From: an uncultured Phycisphaerales bacterium
GTDB lineage: Bacteria > Planctomycetota > Phycisphaerae > Phycisphaerales > SM1A02
Direction of reading: 5' to 3'
Assembly (NCBI GenBank): GCA_949373145.1
Contig: CASICI010000009.1
Coordinates: 1-51,441 of the forward strand
Length of the DNA: 51,441 nt
The translations under genes and the position numbers were made by a program. Positions within the stretch are counted from its first letter, which is position 1; the number at the start of each line of letters is the position of its first letter. Below, piece by piece: positions 17,976 to 27,313 of the stretch. Under the pieces are notes generated by a model, which worked only from the letters and a program-made list of their open reading frames with translations, was not told the origin of the DNA and did no database searches.

Positions 17976-18959
17976 ATGGCCGTCATCACACTGATCAGAA
18001 CGTTCGCCACATCGGTCCTGCTGCTGTCGACGCCGGTGAACGCCGGTTCGCCTCACCAGGACATGCCCACGAGACAGAGGATGACCGAGAACTTCACGTA
18101 CTCGGAGCTGCTCGAGGGTGAAGACGCTCCGACGCTGGCCGCGATCGTGCAGGCGGTACGGGTCGCGATCGGCTCGGACCCGCGCGCCACACTGGATGTC
18201 GACGAACAGTCGAAGTCGATTCGAATCGAAGCGAATTCACTCGGTCTGGCGAAGACCGAACGACTCTTCAAGTCGATGCGAGATGCCGACTCTCCGGCGA
18301 AGAGACTGGATGACGCCCAGCTCTACATCCTGAAACAACCGACGAGAGATGGAACGGGAAAGGAATTCTTCGGCCGGGAGATCTCACAGGTGATGGGACA
18401 CCTCGGCGCGGGATGGCTCGAAAGACCGACCAGGGAGAAGGAGGAACGCTCGTCCAAGATGATCGATCTTCTGGGGATCTCCGACGGCGACGACGTCGCG
18501 GACATCGGAGCCGGCACCGGTTATTTCAGTTTTCCCATCGCACGACGCACTCCGACGGGGACGGTGTTCGCAGTGGACATCCAGCCTGAGATGCTCGAGT
18601 TCATCGAATCGCGGAAGCGCGTCGAGAACGTGACGAACGTCGAAGGGAAACTGGGCGACATTGAGAACATCCGACTCGAACCCGATTCGATCGACCTCGC
18701 ATTCGCGGTGGACGCGTACCACGAATTCTCACACCCCTGGGAGATGCTCGCCTCGATTCGAAAAGCACTCCGTCCCGGGGGACGAATCATTCTCGTGGAG
18801 TACAGGCTCGAGGATCCCGAGGTGCCGATCAAGCGTCTTCACAAGATGAGCGAGGCACAGGCCCGCAGAGAGCTCGAGGCGGCGGGATTCGAATACGTCA
18901 AGACCGAGCGAGAGCTGCCATGGCAGCACGTGCTGATCTTCAGGAAACCGCGTGCGTGA
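17976..18959 (+). CDS. Exported class I SAM-dependent methyltransferase
   Basis: A 327-residue protein. Residues 1-23 form a signal peptide (LIRTFATSVLLLSTPVNAG). Residues about 40-110 are a small unknown domain. The Rossmann methyltransferase domain begins near residue 160, with motif I VADIGAGTGYFS (about 174-185), the acidic motif II in VFAVDIQPEML, and motif IV-like LAFAVDAYHEFSHPWEML, followed by LRPGGRIILVEY. The fold is that of small-molecule methyltransferases (UbiE-like). SD AGGAGA lies 6 nt before the ATG. An exported SAM-dependent enzyme is unusual because SAM is cytoplasmic; the signal may instead act as an anchor. The substrate is unknown. Confidence 0.8.
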   Translation: MAVITLIRTFATSVLLLSTPVNAGSPHQDMPTRQRMTENFTYSELLEGEDAPTLAAIVQAVRVAIGSDPRATLDVDEQSKSIRIEANSLGLAKTERLFKSMRDADSPAKRLDDAQLYILKQPTRDGTGKEFFGREISQVMGHLGAGWLERPTREKEERSSKMIDLLGISDGDDVADIGAGTGYFSFPIARRTPTGTVFAVDIQPEMLEFIESRKRVENVTNVEGKLGDIENIRLEPDSIDLAFAVDAYHEFSHPWEMLASIRKALRPGGRIILVEYRLEDPEVPIKRLHKMSEAQARRELEAAGFEYVKTERELPWQHVLIFRKPRA

Positions 18960-18986
18960 TGCTGGTCGTACCGAGGGAAGCGGAAC

Positions 18987-19892
18987 TCACTCCGCGTTCG
19001 CGGACTGTTCCTTGATCCGATCGATCAAGCCCTTGATCTCGACGACGTTTCGACTGGTCTCACTGTCGGCGGACTTGCTGGCGATCGTGTTCGCTTCGCG
19101 CAGCATCTCCTGTGCGAGAAAATCAAGCGTACGGCCGATGGGCTCCGAGCTGGATGCTCCGATCAACTGGCCGAACTGTTCGAGATGACCTCCAAGTCGG
19201 ACGACCTCTTCGGAGATGTCGGTCCGTTCCGCATAAACGGCCACCTCCTTGAGAAGGTCCTCGCTCTGGACGGACGCCCCCACTTCCTCCAACAAAGTGG
19301 TCATTCTCTGGCGGAGTCGCTCCTGATAGTGCTCGACCACCAGTGGTGCACGCTCGGCGATGATCGCCAGACGTGTTCCGATCGACTCGAGAAGTCCCTC
19401 GAGATCGGCACAGAGATGTTCACCTTCACGTTCGCGCATCGCGATCAGTGCGTCACAGGCTGAGCCGATGACCTGAAGGACGGCGGGACGAGCCCGTTCC
19501 ACCAGAGCCTCGACGGGCTCATGCACCAGGACACCGGGAACGTCCAGCAACTTGGCGAGATCGATCCTGTACCGCGACGCTTCTGGCATGCCCTGGGGTT
19601 CCAAGGGCACCGCTGAATTGAGTGCGGAAACGATACGAGACATCGCTTCGGTGTTGACCGTGACACCACCCTCGGTGGCTGACGCGAAATGACGGACGGT
19701 CGCGGTCAGACTGCCGCGGCCGATGCGTCGGCTCAACGATGATTCGATTTCCGACTCGAGCGCGAGAAGATCATCAGGCACACGAACCTGTGCCTTGAAG
19801 TATTTGCTGTTGACTCCACGAAGTTCGACGGTGTATCTCGCACCATCTATTTCCTCGGTCGCCGAGCCAAAGCCAGTCATTGATCTCAGCAT
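18987..19892 (-). CDS. YicC/YloC-family endoribonuclease
   Basis: A 301-residue protein with the family hallmarks: N-terminal LRSMTGFGSA, ELRGVNSKYFKAQVRVP, and the C-terminal EPIGRTLDFLAQEMLREANTIASK and LIDRIKEQSANAE. YicC-like proteins have been shown to be endoribonucleases; they also carry the older label stress-induced protein. The ATG has GGAG 8 nt upstream. It lies 42 nt after secG on the same strand, so tpiA-secG-yicC form a likely operon. The 27-nt gap to the convergent methyltransferase gene has only a weak hairpin. Confidence 0.93.
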   Translation of the reverse strand: MLRSMTGFGSATEEIDGARYTVELRGVNSKYFKAQVRVPDDLLALESEIESSLSRRIGRGSLTATVRHFASATEGGVTVNTEAMSRIVSALNSAVPLEPQGMPEASRYRIDLAKLLDVPGVLVHEPVEALVERARPAVLQVIGSACDALIAMREREGEHLCADLEGLLESIGTRLAIIAERAPLVVEHYQERLRQRMTTLLEEVGASVQSEDLLKEVAVYAERTDISEEVVRLGGHLEQFGQLIGASSSEPIGRTLDFLAQEMLREANTIASKSADSETSRNVVEIKGLIDRIKEQSANAE

Positions 19893-19934
19893 CTGTCAGG
19901 CTCCAGAGTCAATTGAATACAAGAGGACCCGGGT

Positions 19935-20372
19935 TCACTCCTGACCGGGGAGATCGTTCTCGGTGCTTCCCACGGGCGCGACGCCGGGTGATGCCGAAGC
20001 GTCCACGGGTGGAGCGACATTGGCAGTCTCCGCGACGAAATCGGTGGGGACCGTTTGAAGAGCTTCTTCCGCAAGTGGACTTCCGATGACCGCTTCACCG
20101 GCCTCGATCTCCGCCATGTCATTGGACATGAGACGATTGTCGAGAATGTTCAGGGTGATCGCGATGAAGACGTATCCGATGAATGCGCCGATCGTGGCGT
20201 ACGTCAGAACATCACCGGTTCGACCACCGAATGCGGTATCGGTACTGCCACCGCCCGAGCCACCGAAGGCGCTGGCAAGTCCGCCACCTTGAGGTCTCTG
20301 AGCGAGAATGATCAGGACGAGGACGACAGAAGCGACGATGAAGAGAAATGTTCCGAGGATCAGCCAGGTCAT
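19935..20372 (-). CDS. secG: Protein translocase subunit SecG, with C-terminal extension
   Basis: A 145-residue protein. The first helix (WLILGTFLFIVASVVLVLIILAQ) is followed by the SecG loop QRPQGGGLASAFGGSGGG and the second helix (VLTYATIGAFIGYVFIAITLNI). SecG assists SecYE in protein export. The core ends near residue 85; the remaining 60 residues are an acidic, Ala/Pro-rich tail not needed in typical SecG. The gene follows tpiA by 58 nt with a GGTGA site 7 nt from its ATG. The tpiA-secG order is found in many bacteria and supports the call. Confidence 0.95.
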   Translation of the reverse strand: MTWLILGTFLFIVASVVLVLIILAQRPQGGGLASAFGGSGGGSTDTAFGGRTGDVLTYATIGAFIGYVFIAITLNILDNRLMSNDMAEIEAGEAVIGSPLAEEALQTVPTDFVAETANVAPPVDASASPGVAPVGSTENDLPGQE

Positions 20373-20430
20373 GAGGTGTTCACCATCAGGGGGACCATTG
20401 AAGAATCAGGCAGACGATCGGCTCATCCGA

Positions 20431-21210
20431 TCATCCCTGTGAAATGCCGGCAACAGCCCGACAGATCGCCACGAAATCGTCAGTCGAAAGCGAAGCGCCT
20501 CCGATCAGACCTCCGTCGATCTCAGGGGACGCGATGAAGGACGCGGCGTTGCCGGGTTTCATCGAGCCACCGTAGAGAATACGGACACCCGAAGCGAACG
20601 GAGGATCATACAGGCTGGCGACCAGACTGCGGATCGTTCGGTTCACGTTTTCTGCGTCATCGATCGATGGGGTCATGCCGGTTCCGATGGCCCAGACGGG
20701 CTCATAGGCAATGACAAGTGACTCGGAGCTGCCGTAGGCGGCCCCCGCCAACCCAGCTCTGAGCTGAGCTTCGATGACGTCATGCGTTCGCCCTGCATGC
20801 CGATCTTCTTCGGTTTCACCACAACAAACGATGGTTTTCAGCCCCTGAGCCCGTGCTTGAAGGACTTTACGCCCGATAAGTTCATTGGATTCGGCAAGCC
20901 CATGACGGCATTCGGAATGTCCGATAATGACCCATTCCACTCCGAGATCAGCCAGCATCGCCGCTGAGACCTGGCCGGTGAAGGCACCATCGGGCTCATC
21001 GGAGCAATTTTGAGCGCCCAGCATCACCCCATGATTTTTCAGGACCTGACCGACCGATTGGAGGTACGGGAACGGTGGGCAGAGAAGAACATCACAGCCG
21101 GAGACCTCAGAGTCGAGGGAAGAGCCGAGCTCTTCAGCCAGGGCGGCTCCGCTGACGAGATCCGTGTTCATTTTCCAATTTCCACCAACGAACGGTGTTC
21201 GAGTGCTCAT
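20431..21210 (-). CDS. tpiA: Triosephosphate isomerase
   Basis: A 259-residue glycolytic TIM barrel interconverting dihydroxyacetone phosphate and glyceraldehyde 3-phosphate. The catalytic Lys is in FVGGNWKMN, the electrophilic His in VIIGHSECR, the catalytic Glu in IAYEPVWAIGTG, and the phosphate loop in LYGGSMKPGNAA. The ATG at 21210 is chosen because GGAGGTG lies directly upstream; an earlier in-frame GTG has no support. It heads the tpiA-secG-yicC operon and is divergent from alaS, about 100 nt apart. Confidence 0.98.
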   Translation of the reverse strand: MSTRTPFVGGNWKMNTDLVSGAALAEELGSSLDSEVSGCDVLLCPPFPYLQSVGQVLKNHGVMLGAQNCSDEPDGAFTGQVSAAMLADLGVEWVIIGHSECRHGLAESNELIGRKVLQARAQGLKTIVCCGETEEDRHAGRTHDVIEAQLRAGLAGAAYGSSESLVIAYEPVWAIGTGMTPSIDDAENVNRTIRSLVASLYDPPFASGVRILYGGSMKPGNAASFIASPEIDGGLIGGASLSTDDFVAICRAVAGISQG

Positions 21211-21310
21211 GGGCACCTCCCTTTTCACACTGTACACCCCAGAAGGCGACAGATGCCAATCTCAGACCCTCGGTGCAGCTAAACTGCGCCGAACCCCCGG
21301 AGCCCCCAAG

Positions 21311-24133
21311 ATGCATCCTTCAGCACGTGACATCAGACGCCAGTTCATCGAGTTCTTCGTCAACAAGGCCGCGCACACGGAAGTTCCCAGCGCACCGGTC
21401 GTGCCGCACGAGGATCCGACACTGCTGTTCACCAATGCAGGAATGAATCAGTTCAAGGATGTCTTCCTCGGACAGGGCACGCGCCCGTACACGCGGGCCG
21501 TCGACACTCAGAAATGCATACGAGCCGGTGGCAAGCACAACGACCTCGAGGATGTGGGACGAGACACGTACCACCACACCTTCTTCGAAATGCTCGGCAA
21601 CTGGTCATTCGGCGACTATTTCAAGACGGAAGCGATCGGGTGGGCCTTCGAACTGCTGACCGAAACCTACGGTATCGATCCGGATCGACTTCACGCGAGT
21701 TATTTCGGTGGTGACTCCGAAGCCGGCCTCGAGCCTGACCACGAAGCGAAGGAACTCTGGCTGCGTCACCTCCCGGAATCACGGGTGCTCCCCTTCGGCA
21801 TGAAGGACAACTTCTGGGAGATGGGCGATACGGGTCCCTGCGGCCCATGCTCGGAACTTCATTTCGACCGCATTGGAAACCGGGATGCCCGAGAGCTGGT
21901 GAACGCCGACGATCCGAACGTCATCGAGATCTGGAATCTGGTGTTCATCCAGTTCAACCGAGAATCAGCCAGCCGCCTCGTTCCCCTGCCGGCACGACAC
22001 GTCGACACCGGAATGGGATTCGAACGACTGGTGTCGGTGCTGCAGGACAAGGGCAGCAATTACGACACCGATCTCTGGGCACCGATCTTCGAGAAGATCA
22101 GGGAGACCTGTGATGCGCCCGCCTACGAAGGCGTTCTTGAAGCACGCAACGACATGGCCTATCGAATCCTGGCCGACCACGCGAGATGCCTGACGGCCGC
22201 CATCACCGACGGTGCGATGCCCGGCGCGGACGGTCGGGGCTACGTGCTGCGCAGGATTCTCAGAAGAGCGGTCCGCCACGGACGCCAGACCTTCGGCGTG
22301 CAGAAGCCGTTCCTCGCATCGATCATTCCTTCGGTGGTGGATGTCCTGGGTGATGTCTTCCCCGAGATGAGACGACGGCAGGATCAAGTGATGACCGTCA
22401 TCAACGAGGAGGAGGAAGCCTTCCGGCGAACGCTGGATCGAGGCCTCGAACTCTTCGATGATGCCGCCAAGCGGACCTCCGGCGGACGCCTCGAGGGAAA
22501 GGACGCCTTTCGTCTGCATGACACCTTCGGTTTTCCCATCGACCTCACCACCGTGATGGCCGAGGAGCGAGCCCTGACGGTCGATCTCGATGAATACGAG
22601 CGACTGATGGAAGCCGCGCGTGAACGGAGTCGTTCGGGAGGTGATGAAACCGATCATGTCCTGATGATCCCTCCGGACGGACTGGCGAAACTGACCTCGC
22701 TCGGAGTGCACGCCACTCGTGACGAGCACAAGTTCGAAGGGACCGCCAACACCGCCAACGTTCGTGCGATCTGGAACGGCCGGAACTTCGTGGAGCATCT
22801 CGATGTCGGGCAACGAGGCGCCGTGATTCTCGACAGGACGAGCTTCTACGGCGAACAAGGTGGACAGGTGGGCGACACCGGAACCCTTCATGCCTCGAGA
22901 GTCAAGGAACACCACGCGGCCGAGGGCGGCACGGTGGTCCATGTGGAACAGACCACCCGGGTCGGCGACCATGTCCTGCACATCGGTATCGGCAAGGAAG
23001 GCCGCCTGCATGTCGGCGATGAGGTCGAGGCCTTCGCGGACGCCACCCGACGCGACGCCATTCGTGCCAACCACACGGCGACGCATCTTCTCAATCTTTC
23101 ACTCAGAGAGGTCGTGGGAGAAGGCTGTGACCAGCGAGGTTCGATGGTCTCATCGGATCGCCTCAGATTCGATTACGCCGCAAAGGGCGCCCTCGACGCG
23201 AAAAGTCTCGCGTCGATTCAGGAAGGTGTGAATCGGAGAATCAAGGATGGACTCGAGGTGCATACCGCGGTCGTCCCACTGGATGACGCGAAGGCGGTCA
23301 ACACCGTGCGAGCGGTCTTCGGCGAACAGTACCCCGACCCGGTGAGGGTGGTCAGCATCGGACCATCGGTGGACGCTCTGCTGAGCACGCCCGACGCGGA
23401 GGACTGGATGGACCATTCCGTCGAGTTCTGCGGAGGGACCCATCTCGCTGCGACCTCGGATGCCGGTGGATTCATCCTTCTCAGCGAACAGGGACTCGCC
23501 GCAGGCATCCGAAGGATCGTCGGCGTCACCGGTGCGGAAGCCGAGACGGCTGTCAAGAACGCACACACCATCAGAGTGCGGCTCGAGCAGATCGAAGCTC
23601 TCGGTGATGATGAACTTCCGGAAGCCTTCGACGAACTGAATCGAGACTTCGAATCGACGACCCTCGGCGCGACCGATCGTCTCTCGATGGAGGAGGCCCT
23701 GCGCATCGTTCGCAAGCGGGCCAAGAGCGCGCGCAAGCAGGCTCGCTCGCACTCGAACGACGCACTGCTCGACCAGGCCCTCGAGATCGCATCCGAAGCC
23801 GACGGCCCGGTGGTTCTCGCCAGGCTCGACGGCGCGGACAAGGACGGCCTGCTGGCGGCGATGGATGCCATCCACCGTCAGAACGAGGACGGTGCGGTGC
23901 TGCTGGTGTCCGCCGATGACTCCACCGGAAAGGTGCTGATCGTCGCACGCGTCTCGAAGAACCTCATCTCGGCCGGACTGAAGGCCGGAGACTGGGTCAA
24001 GGTCGCGGCCCAGGCATGTGGTGGTGGCGGTGGCGGCAGACCGGACTCGGCACAGGCCGGGGGCAAGGACCCTGCACGTGCGAACGAGGCACTCGAGGCG
24101 GCACGTGAACATGCGGGGCAGTCGCTCACGTAA
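21311..24133 (+). CDS. alaS: Alanyl-tRNA synthetase
   Basis: A 940-residue class II synthetase of normal length that charges tRNA-Ala. Visible parts are the N-terminal IRRQFIEFFVNKAAHTEVPS and FTNAGMNQFKDVFLG catalytic core; the editing-domain zinc motifs NHTATHLLN and FCGGTHLA; and the C-terminal glycine-rich CGGGGGGRPDSAQAGG. The ATG at 21311 has GGAG 8 nt upstream and agrees with the family start; the frame is open further upstream. A TAAACT -10-like box is at 21280-21285. Its end is 19 nt from the end of the convergent kinase gene. Confidence 0.98.
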   Translation: MHPSARDIRRQFIEFFVNKAAHTEVPSAPVVPHEDPTLLFTNAGMNQFKDVFLGQGTRPYTRAVDTQKCIRAGGKHNDLEDVGRDTYHHTFFEMLGNWSFGDYFKTEAIGWAFELLTETYGIDPDRLHASYFGGDSEAGLEPDHEAKELWLRHLPESRVLPFGMKDNFWEMGDTGPCGPCSELHFDRIGNRDARELVNADDPNVIEIWNLVFIQFNRESASRLVPLPARHVDTGMGFERLVSVLQDKGSNYDTDLWAPIFEKIRETCDAPAYEGVLEARNDMAYRILADHARCLTAAITDGAMPGADGRGYVLRRILRRAVRHGRQTFGVQKPFLASIIPSVVDVLGDVFPEMRRRQDQVMTVINEEEEAFRRTLDRGLELFDDAAKRTSGGRLEGKDAFRLHDTFGFPIDLTTVMAEERALTVDLDEYERLMEAARERSRSGGDETDHVLMIPPDGLAKLTSLGVHATRDEHKFEGTANTANVRAIWNGRNFVEHLDVGQRGAVILDRTSFYGEQGGQVGDTGTLHASRVKEHHAAEGGTVVHVEQTTRVGDHVLHIGIGKEGRLHVGDEVEAFADATRRDAIRANHTATHLLNLSLREVVGEGCDQRGSMVSSDRLRFDYAAKGALDAKSLASIQEGVNRRIKDGLEVHTAVVPLDDAKAVNTVRAVFGEQYPDPVRVVSIGPSVDALLSTPDAEDWMDHSVEFCGGTHLAATSDAGGFILLSEQGLAAGIRRIVGVTGAEAETAVKNAHTIRVRLEQIEALGDDELPEAFDELNRDFESTTLGATDRLSMEEALRIVRKRAKSARKQARSHSNDALLDQALEIASEADGPVVLARLDGADKDGLLAAMDAIHRQNEDGAVLLVSADDSTGKVLIVARVSKNLISAGLKAGDWVKVAAQACGGGGGGRPDSAQAGGKDPARANEALEAAREHAGQSLT

Positions 24134-24152
24134 AACCGGGCGACTTCGAAGC

Positions 24153-27107
24153 TCAATTCACCGGTGCATCATCGCCCTTGATCTGCTCGCGCCAGCGCAC
24201 TGCCGAGAGATCGTGATTCGACTGGGGTTCCGCCTCATGCCACTTGTCGTAGAGTGAGACGAAGAGCGTGGGAACGGTGTCACACACCTGCTGGCCGGTC
24301 GCACCAAGCGTTTCCGCGTCGGCGCAGATCGTCTCGAGTTCACCGAGGATTCTTTCGGACTTGGCGAACTGGCCTGAATCACGAGCCACCAGAGCTCGAG
24401 CCTGCAACCATGCAAGCGTCGTGTCGGCGGACTCGCCGAAGAGTTCGATGGCGGCGGCATGCGCACGAGTCGCGACGGGCCCGAACCCGACCGGGTCACC
24501 GGCCATCAGATATCCCTGCGCCAGCAGCTGAAGCGAATCGAAGGTCTGGGGATGAAACTCACCAAGTGTCGCGGACTGACCATCAACCGCTTCAATGAGC
24601 AGCGAGATGGCTTCAGGAATCTGTCCCTGGTGGCGCATCTTGATCAAGGCGAACGAACTGATCGCCCCGAGCGTGTCCGGATGCCGATCACCCAGTTGAC
24701 GCTTGTACCCCTGAACGACGTTCTCGAGCAATGCAGCCGCGGAGTCGATGTCGCCGAGCTGGATCTGGATTTCGGCGAGGTTCTGTTCGATGGGATAGAT
24801 GTCCACCGAATCGTTTCCGTACATGACCTTGGAAAGCTCGTACTCGCGTCGAATGTAATTCTCAGCTTCCGTGAACTCACCCATCTGGATCAGAACCGCT
24901 CCAAGGTTGCCCATGAGAATCACGCTGATCGGATGATTCTCACCGTTGGTCTTGAGACTGGATCCATACGCCTCCTCCCAGGTGGCCCGAGCCTTGGCGA
25001 ACTCACCACTCTGAAAGGACAGTTTTCCGAGATTCTGCAAGGAGGCGATCGTCTCGGGATGCTCGCGACCCAGAACCCGAGTTCGACGCTCGAGTGCGGT
25101 TTCAAGCAGACTCTTGGCCTGAATGTAATCGGCCTGGGTGAGACGCAACAATCCAAGATCACTGACCGCCTCGATCGTTCGCGGATCATCGGGACCAAAG
25201 ACGACCTGGCGCAGTTCGAGAGCCCGCTCGAACTCCGGTGATGCCTGCTTGTAGAGTCCGAGAGTCAGGTAGGCATCCGCGACGATCTCACGCACGTCGG
25301 ACTCGGTCGCTTCATCGGACTTGAACTTCTCCGGCACCGTCTTCAGCGCACCTTGAAGCACGTGCTTGTCGATCAGTCCGATCGCGACTTCCGTCGGGTT
25401 GTACATCCCCATCGACCATTCCTGATCCGCGAGTGCGATTTCGATGTCGTCGGCCGAAGCATCCGAATTCTCGAGCCGAGCCTGGGTGCTTCGAACGATC
25501 TCGTCCCTGAGGGTGTTGCCCATTTCACTGGGGTCGAGACTCTCGATCATCGAAGACTGGAAATCAACGATCTTTTCGAGACGCTCGCGCTCCTTTTCAA
25601 CCTTCTGGGTGGCCGCGACCGCCAACTGACGCTGACGGAACTCTTCCCCGCGAGCCACTTCCGCCCGGTAGGCGAACACCGACACTCCGACGAGACCCAG
25701 CACGATGACGAACACCACGGCGAGCGCGGCACTGGTGAGCACGCGGTACTTTCGCCGGAAGCGACGGATCATCTCGGACGCGGTCTGTTCACGCGCGGTC
25801 ACGGGCTCATCGTTGAGATATCGCCTGATGTCCTGAGCCAGTTCACCGGCGGAGGCGTAGCGGATGGAGCGATCCTTGGCGAGCGACTTCCGAATGATCG
25901 CGTCGAGGTCTCGTCCCAGCTCGGGAACGACATCGATCAAGGAAGGCTCGGGAGACTCGATCACCGAGGTGATCGCTCGTTTGAGCGATCTCGTGTCGAT
26001 CTCGTAGGGTGGCTCATCAGCCATCAGTTCGTAGAGGACCACACCGAAGGCGTAGACGTCGCAGGACGTGTCGATGTCCAGCTCGCCACGCACCTGTTCG
26101 GGTGGCATGTACTGCAGGGTTCCGACGATCTGTCGATCCATTTCAAGATCGGTGTCATCACTTTCGACCTGAGCCACACCGAAATCAATGACCTTGACCT
26201 GTCCCTCGCCACCCACGAGCACGTTTCCAGGCTTGAGATCCCGGTGGATGATGCCTCGCTGATGGGCATGGGCAAGGGCTTCACAGGCCACGGCGAACAG
26301 TTCCAAACGTTCGGTGAAAGAAAGCTTCTTCTCCCGAGCCCAGTCGGTCAGCTCGGAGGCATGCTCGATGTATTCCATCGCGAAGAACGGCATCGATTGC
26401 CCGTCGATCTGGTCGATGCCTGCCGCGAACACCTGTGCGACGTTGGGATGCGAGAGTTTGGCGAGGGTTTCACCCTCGATCTCGAAGCGCTTGATGGCAT
26501 TGGCGGAGATGATCCGGGCACGGATGACCTTCAGTGCGACCCGGCGTCTTGGATGCAGCTGCTCGGCAAGGTAGACCGCACCCATCCCTCCTTCTCCGAG
26601 CATCCCGATGATTCTGAAGTCACCGATCTGGCTGGGAATGCCCGACGCTGATTTGGACTCCGGGGTCTTGACGTAGTCGCCAGGAAGCATGTCGGAGGTC
26701 GCCTCGGGATCCATGTCTTTCGGAAGACCGACGGTCTCATCGCCTTCGAATGACGCAGGCAGGTCCAGAGTCGCGCCTCCGTCGAAGGCCGGCGGGACGT
26801 CGAGCGTCGCATCAGGATCGAAATCGGCGGGCACGTCTGCGGGCACGTCCAGAGTCGCCTCAGGGTCAAACCCATCAGGGATGTCCAGGGTGGCCCCCGG
26901 GTCGAACTCGGGCGAGGCATCGAGGGTTGCCTCGGGATCGACGGGGGCGTCATCGAGTGCTTCCTCGTTCAAGGCGGATTCGAGCAGGAGTCGCAGCGCC
27001 TCGTCTCCCCCGCTCGCTTCGCGAATGAAATCAGCACGCTCGGCTTCGGAACGAAGAAGAGCGGATTCCACGATTCGGGCGATGTAGGCAGGATCAGGCT
27101 GTGTCAT
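24153..27107 (-). CDS. Membrane-anchored Ser/Thr protein kinase with N-terminal TLD-P repeats and C-terminal TPRs
   Basis: A 984-residue Hanks-type kinase. Residues 1-50 are an acidic helical region common ahead of planctomycete kinases. Residues 57-139 hold seven degenerate units of the form DPxATLDxP. The kinase core spans about 164-435: glycine loop LGEGGMGAVYL, K193 in ALKVI, catalytic HRDLKPGNVLV (D290), DFG at 308-310, and MPPEQVRG in the P+1 loop. A single transmembrane helix lies at about 455-480, followed by about 500 residues of TPR-type repeats that would face outside. This layout (cytosolic kinase, extracytoplasmic TPR sensor) is frequent in Planctomycetota. Substrates are unknown. 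The ATG at 27107 faces the SDR operon divergently. Confidence 0.93.
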   Translation of the reverse strand: MTQPDPAYIARIVESALLRSEAERADFIREASGGDEALRLLLESALNEEALDDAPVDPEATLDASPEFDPGATLDIPDGFDPEATLDVPADVPADFDPDATLDVPPAFDGGATLDLPASFEGDETVGLPKDMDPEATSDMLPGDYVKTPESKSASGIPSQIGDFRIIGMLGEGGMGAVYLAEQLHPRRRVALKVIRARIISANAIKRFEIEGETLAKLSHPNVAQVFAAGIDQIDGQSMPFFAMEYIEHASELTDWAREKKLSFTERLELFAVACEALAHAHQRGIIHRDLKPGNVLVGGEGQVKVIDFGVAQVESDDTDLEMDRQIVGTLQYMPPEQVRGELDIDTSCDVYAFGVVLYELMADEPPYEIDTRSLKRAITSVIESPEPSLIDVVPELGRDLDAIIRKSLAKDRSIRYASAGELAQDIRRYLNDEPVTAREQTASEMIRRFRRKYRVLTSAALAVVFVIVLGLVGVSVFAYRAEVARGEEFRQRQLAVAATQKVEKERERLEKIVDFQSSMIESLDPSEMGNTLRDEIVRSTQARLENSDASADDIEIALADQEWSMGMYNPTEVAIGLIDKHVLQGALKTVPEKFKSDEATESDVREIVADAYLTLGLYKQASPEFERALELRQVVFGPDDPRTIEAVSDLGLLRLTQADYIQAKSLLETALERRTRVLGREHPETIASLQNLGKLSFQSGEFAKARATWEEAYGSSLKTNGENHPISVILMGNLGAVLIQMGEFTEAENYIRREYELSKVMYGNDSVDIYPIEQNLAEIQIQLGDIDSAAALLENVVQGYKRQLGDRHPDTLGAISSFALIKMRHQGQIPEAISLLIEAVDGQSATLGEFHPQTFDSLQLLAQGYLMAGDPVGFGPVATRAHAAAIELFGESADTTLAWLQARALVARDSGQFAKSERILGELETICADAETLGATGQQVCDTVPTLFVSLYDKWHEAEPQSNHDLSAVRWREQIKGDDAPVN
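26688..26939 (-). repeat. Degenerate 36-bp tandem repeat encoding DPxATLDxP units in the kinase N-terminus
   Basis: Seven coding units, mostly 12 codons (one has 16), run through residues 57-139 of the kinase. Core peptides are DPEATLD, DPGATLD, DPEATLD, DPDATLD, DGGATLD, EGDETVG and DPEATSD, each placing Thr in an acidic context with a Pro two to three residues after the Asp. Codons vary between units, so the peptide rather than the DNA seems conserved. Confidence 0.85.
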
Positions 27108-27227
27108 AGGTTTCCCACACGTAAGATCGTACCCACCTTAGCCTCACTTGGAGTCGGATGAGAAGTCGTCCAGCTCGTCGACAGGAAAGGGAACCCGAAA
27201 GGAATCCGTGGCCTACACTCAGGAGTC

Positions 27228-27254
27228 ATGGGAGTGACGGCAAGGAGCCTATGA
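27228..27254 (+). CDS. Possible 8-residue leader peptide (first of two overlapping short ORFs)
   Basis: An ATG 2 nt after AGGAG opens eight codons (MGVTARSL) ending in TGA at 27252-27254, which overlaps the ATG of the next short ORF at 27251 (ATGA). The spacing to the AGGAG is tight. Coding is unproven; the interest is the overlap chain leading into the SDR gene. Confidence 0.25.
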   Translation: MGVTARSL

Positions 27255-27313
27255 AGATTCAGATCGAACGCGGGACCGAAACACGGCCTCGAACGCGGAA
27301 GGAAGCAAGATGA
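27251..27313 (+). CDS. Possible 20-residue leader peptide overlapping the SDR start
   Basis: Twenty codons (MKIQIERGTETRPRTRKEAR) start 3 nt after AAGGAG and end in a TGA (27311-27313) that overlaps the SDR ATG at 27310. The peptide is basic and Arg-rich. It may be a translational coupler or simply a chance frame; no homolog is recognised. Confidence 0.3.
   Translation: MKIQIERGTETRPRTRKEAR

Noticed and set aside
18178-18201. DPRATLDVD in the exported methyltransferase resembling the kinase repeat
   Set aside because: It is a single copy in a different protein context with no other support, so it is likely coincidence.
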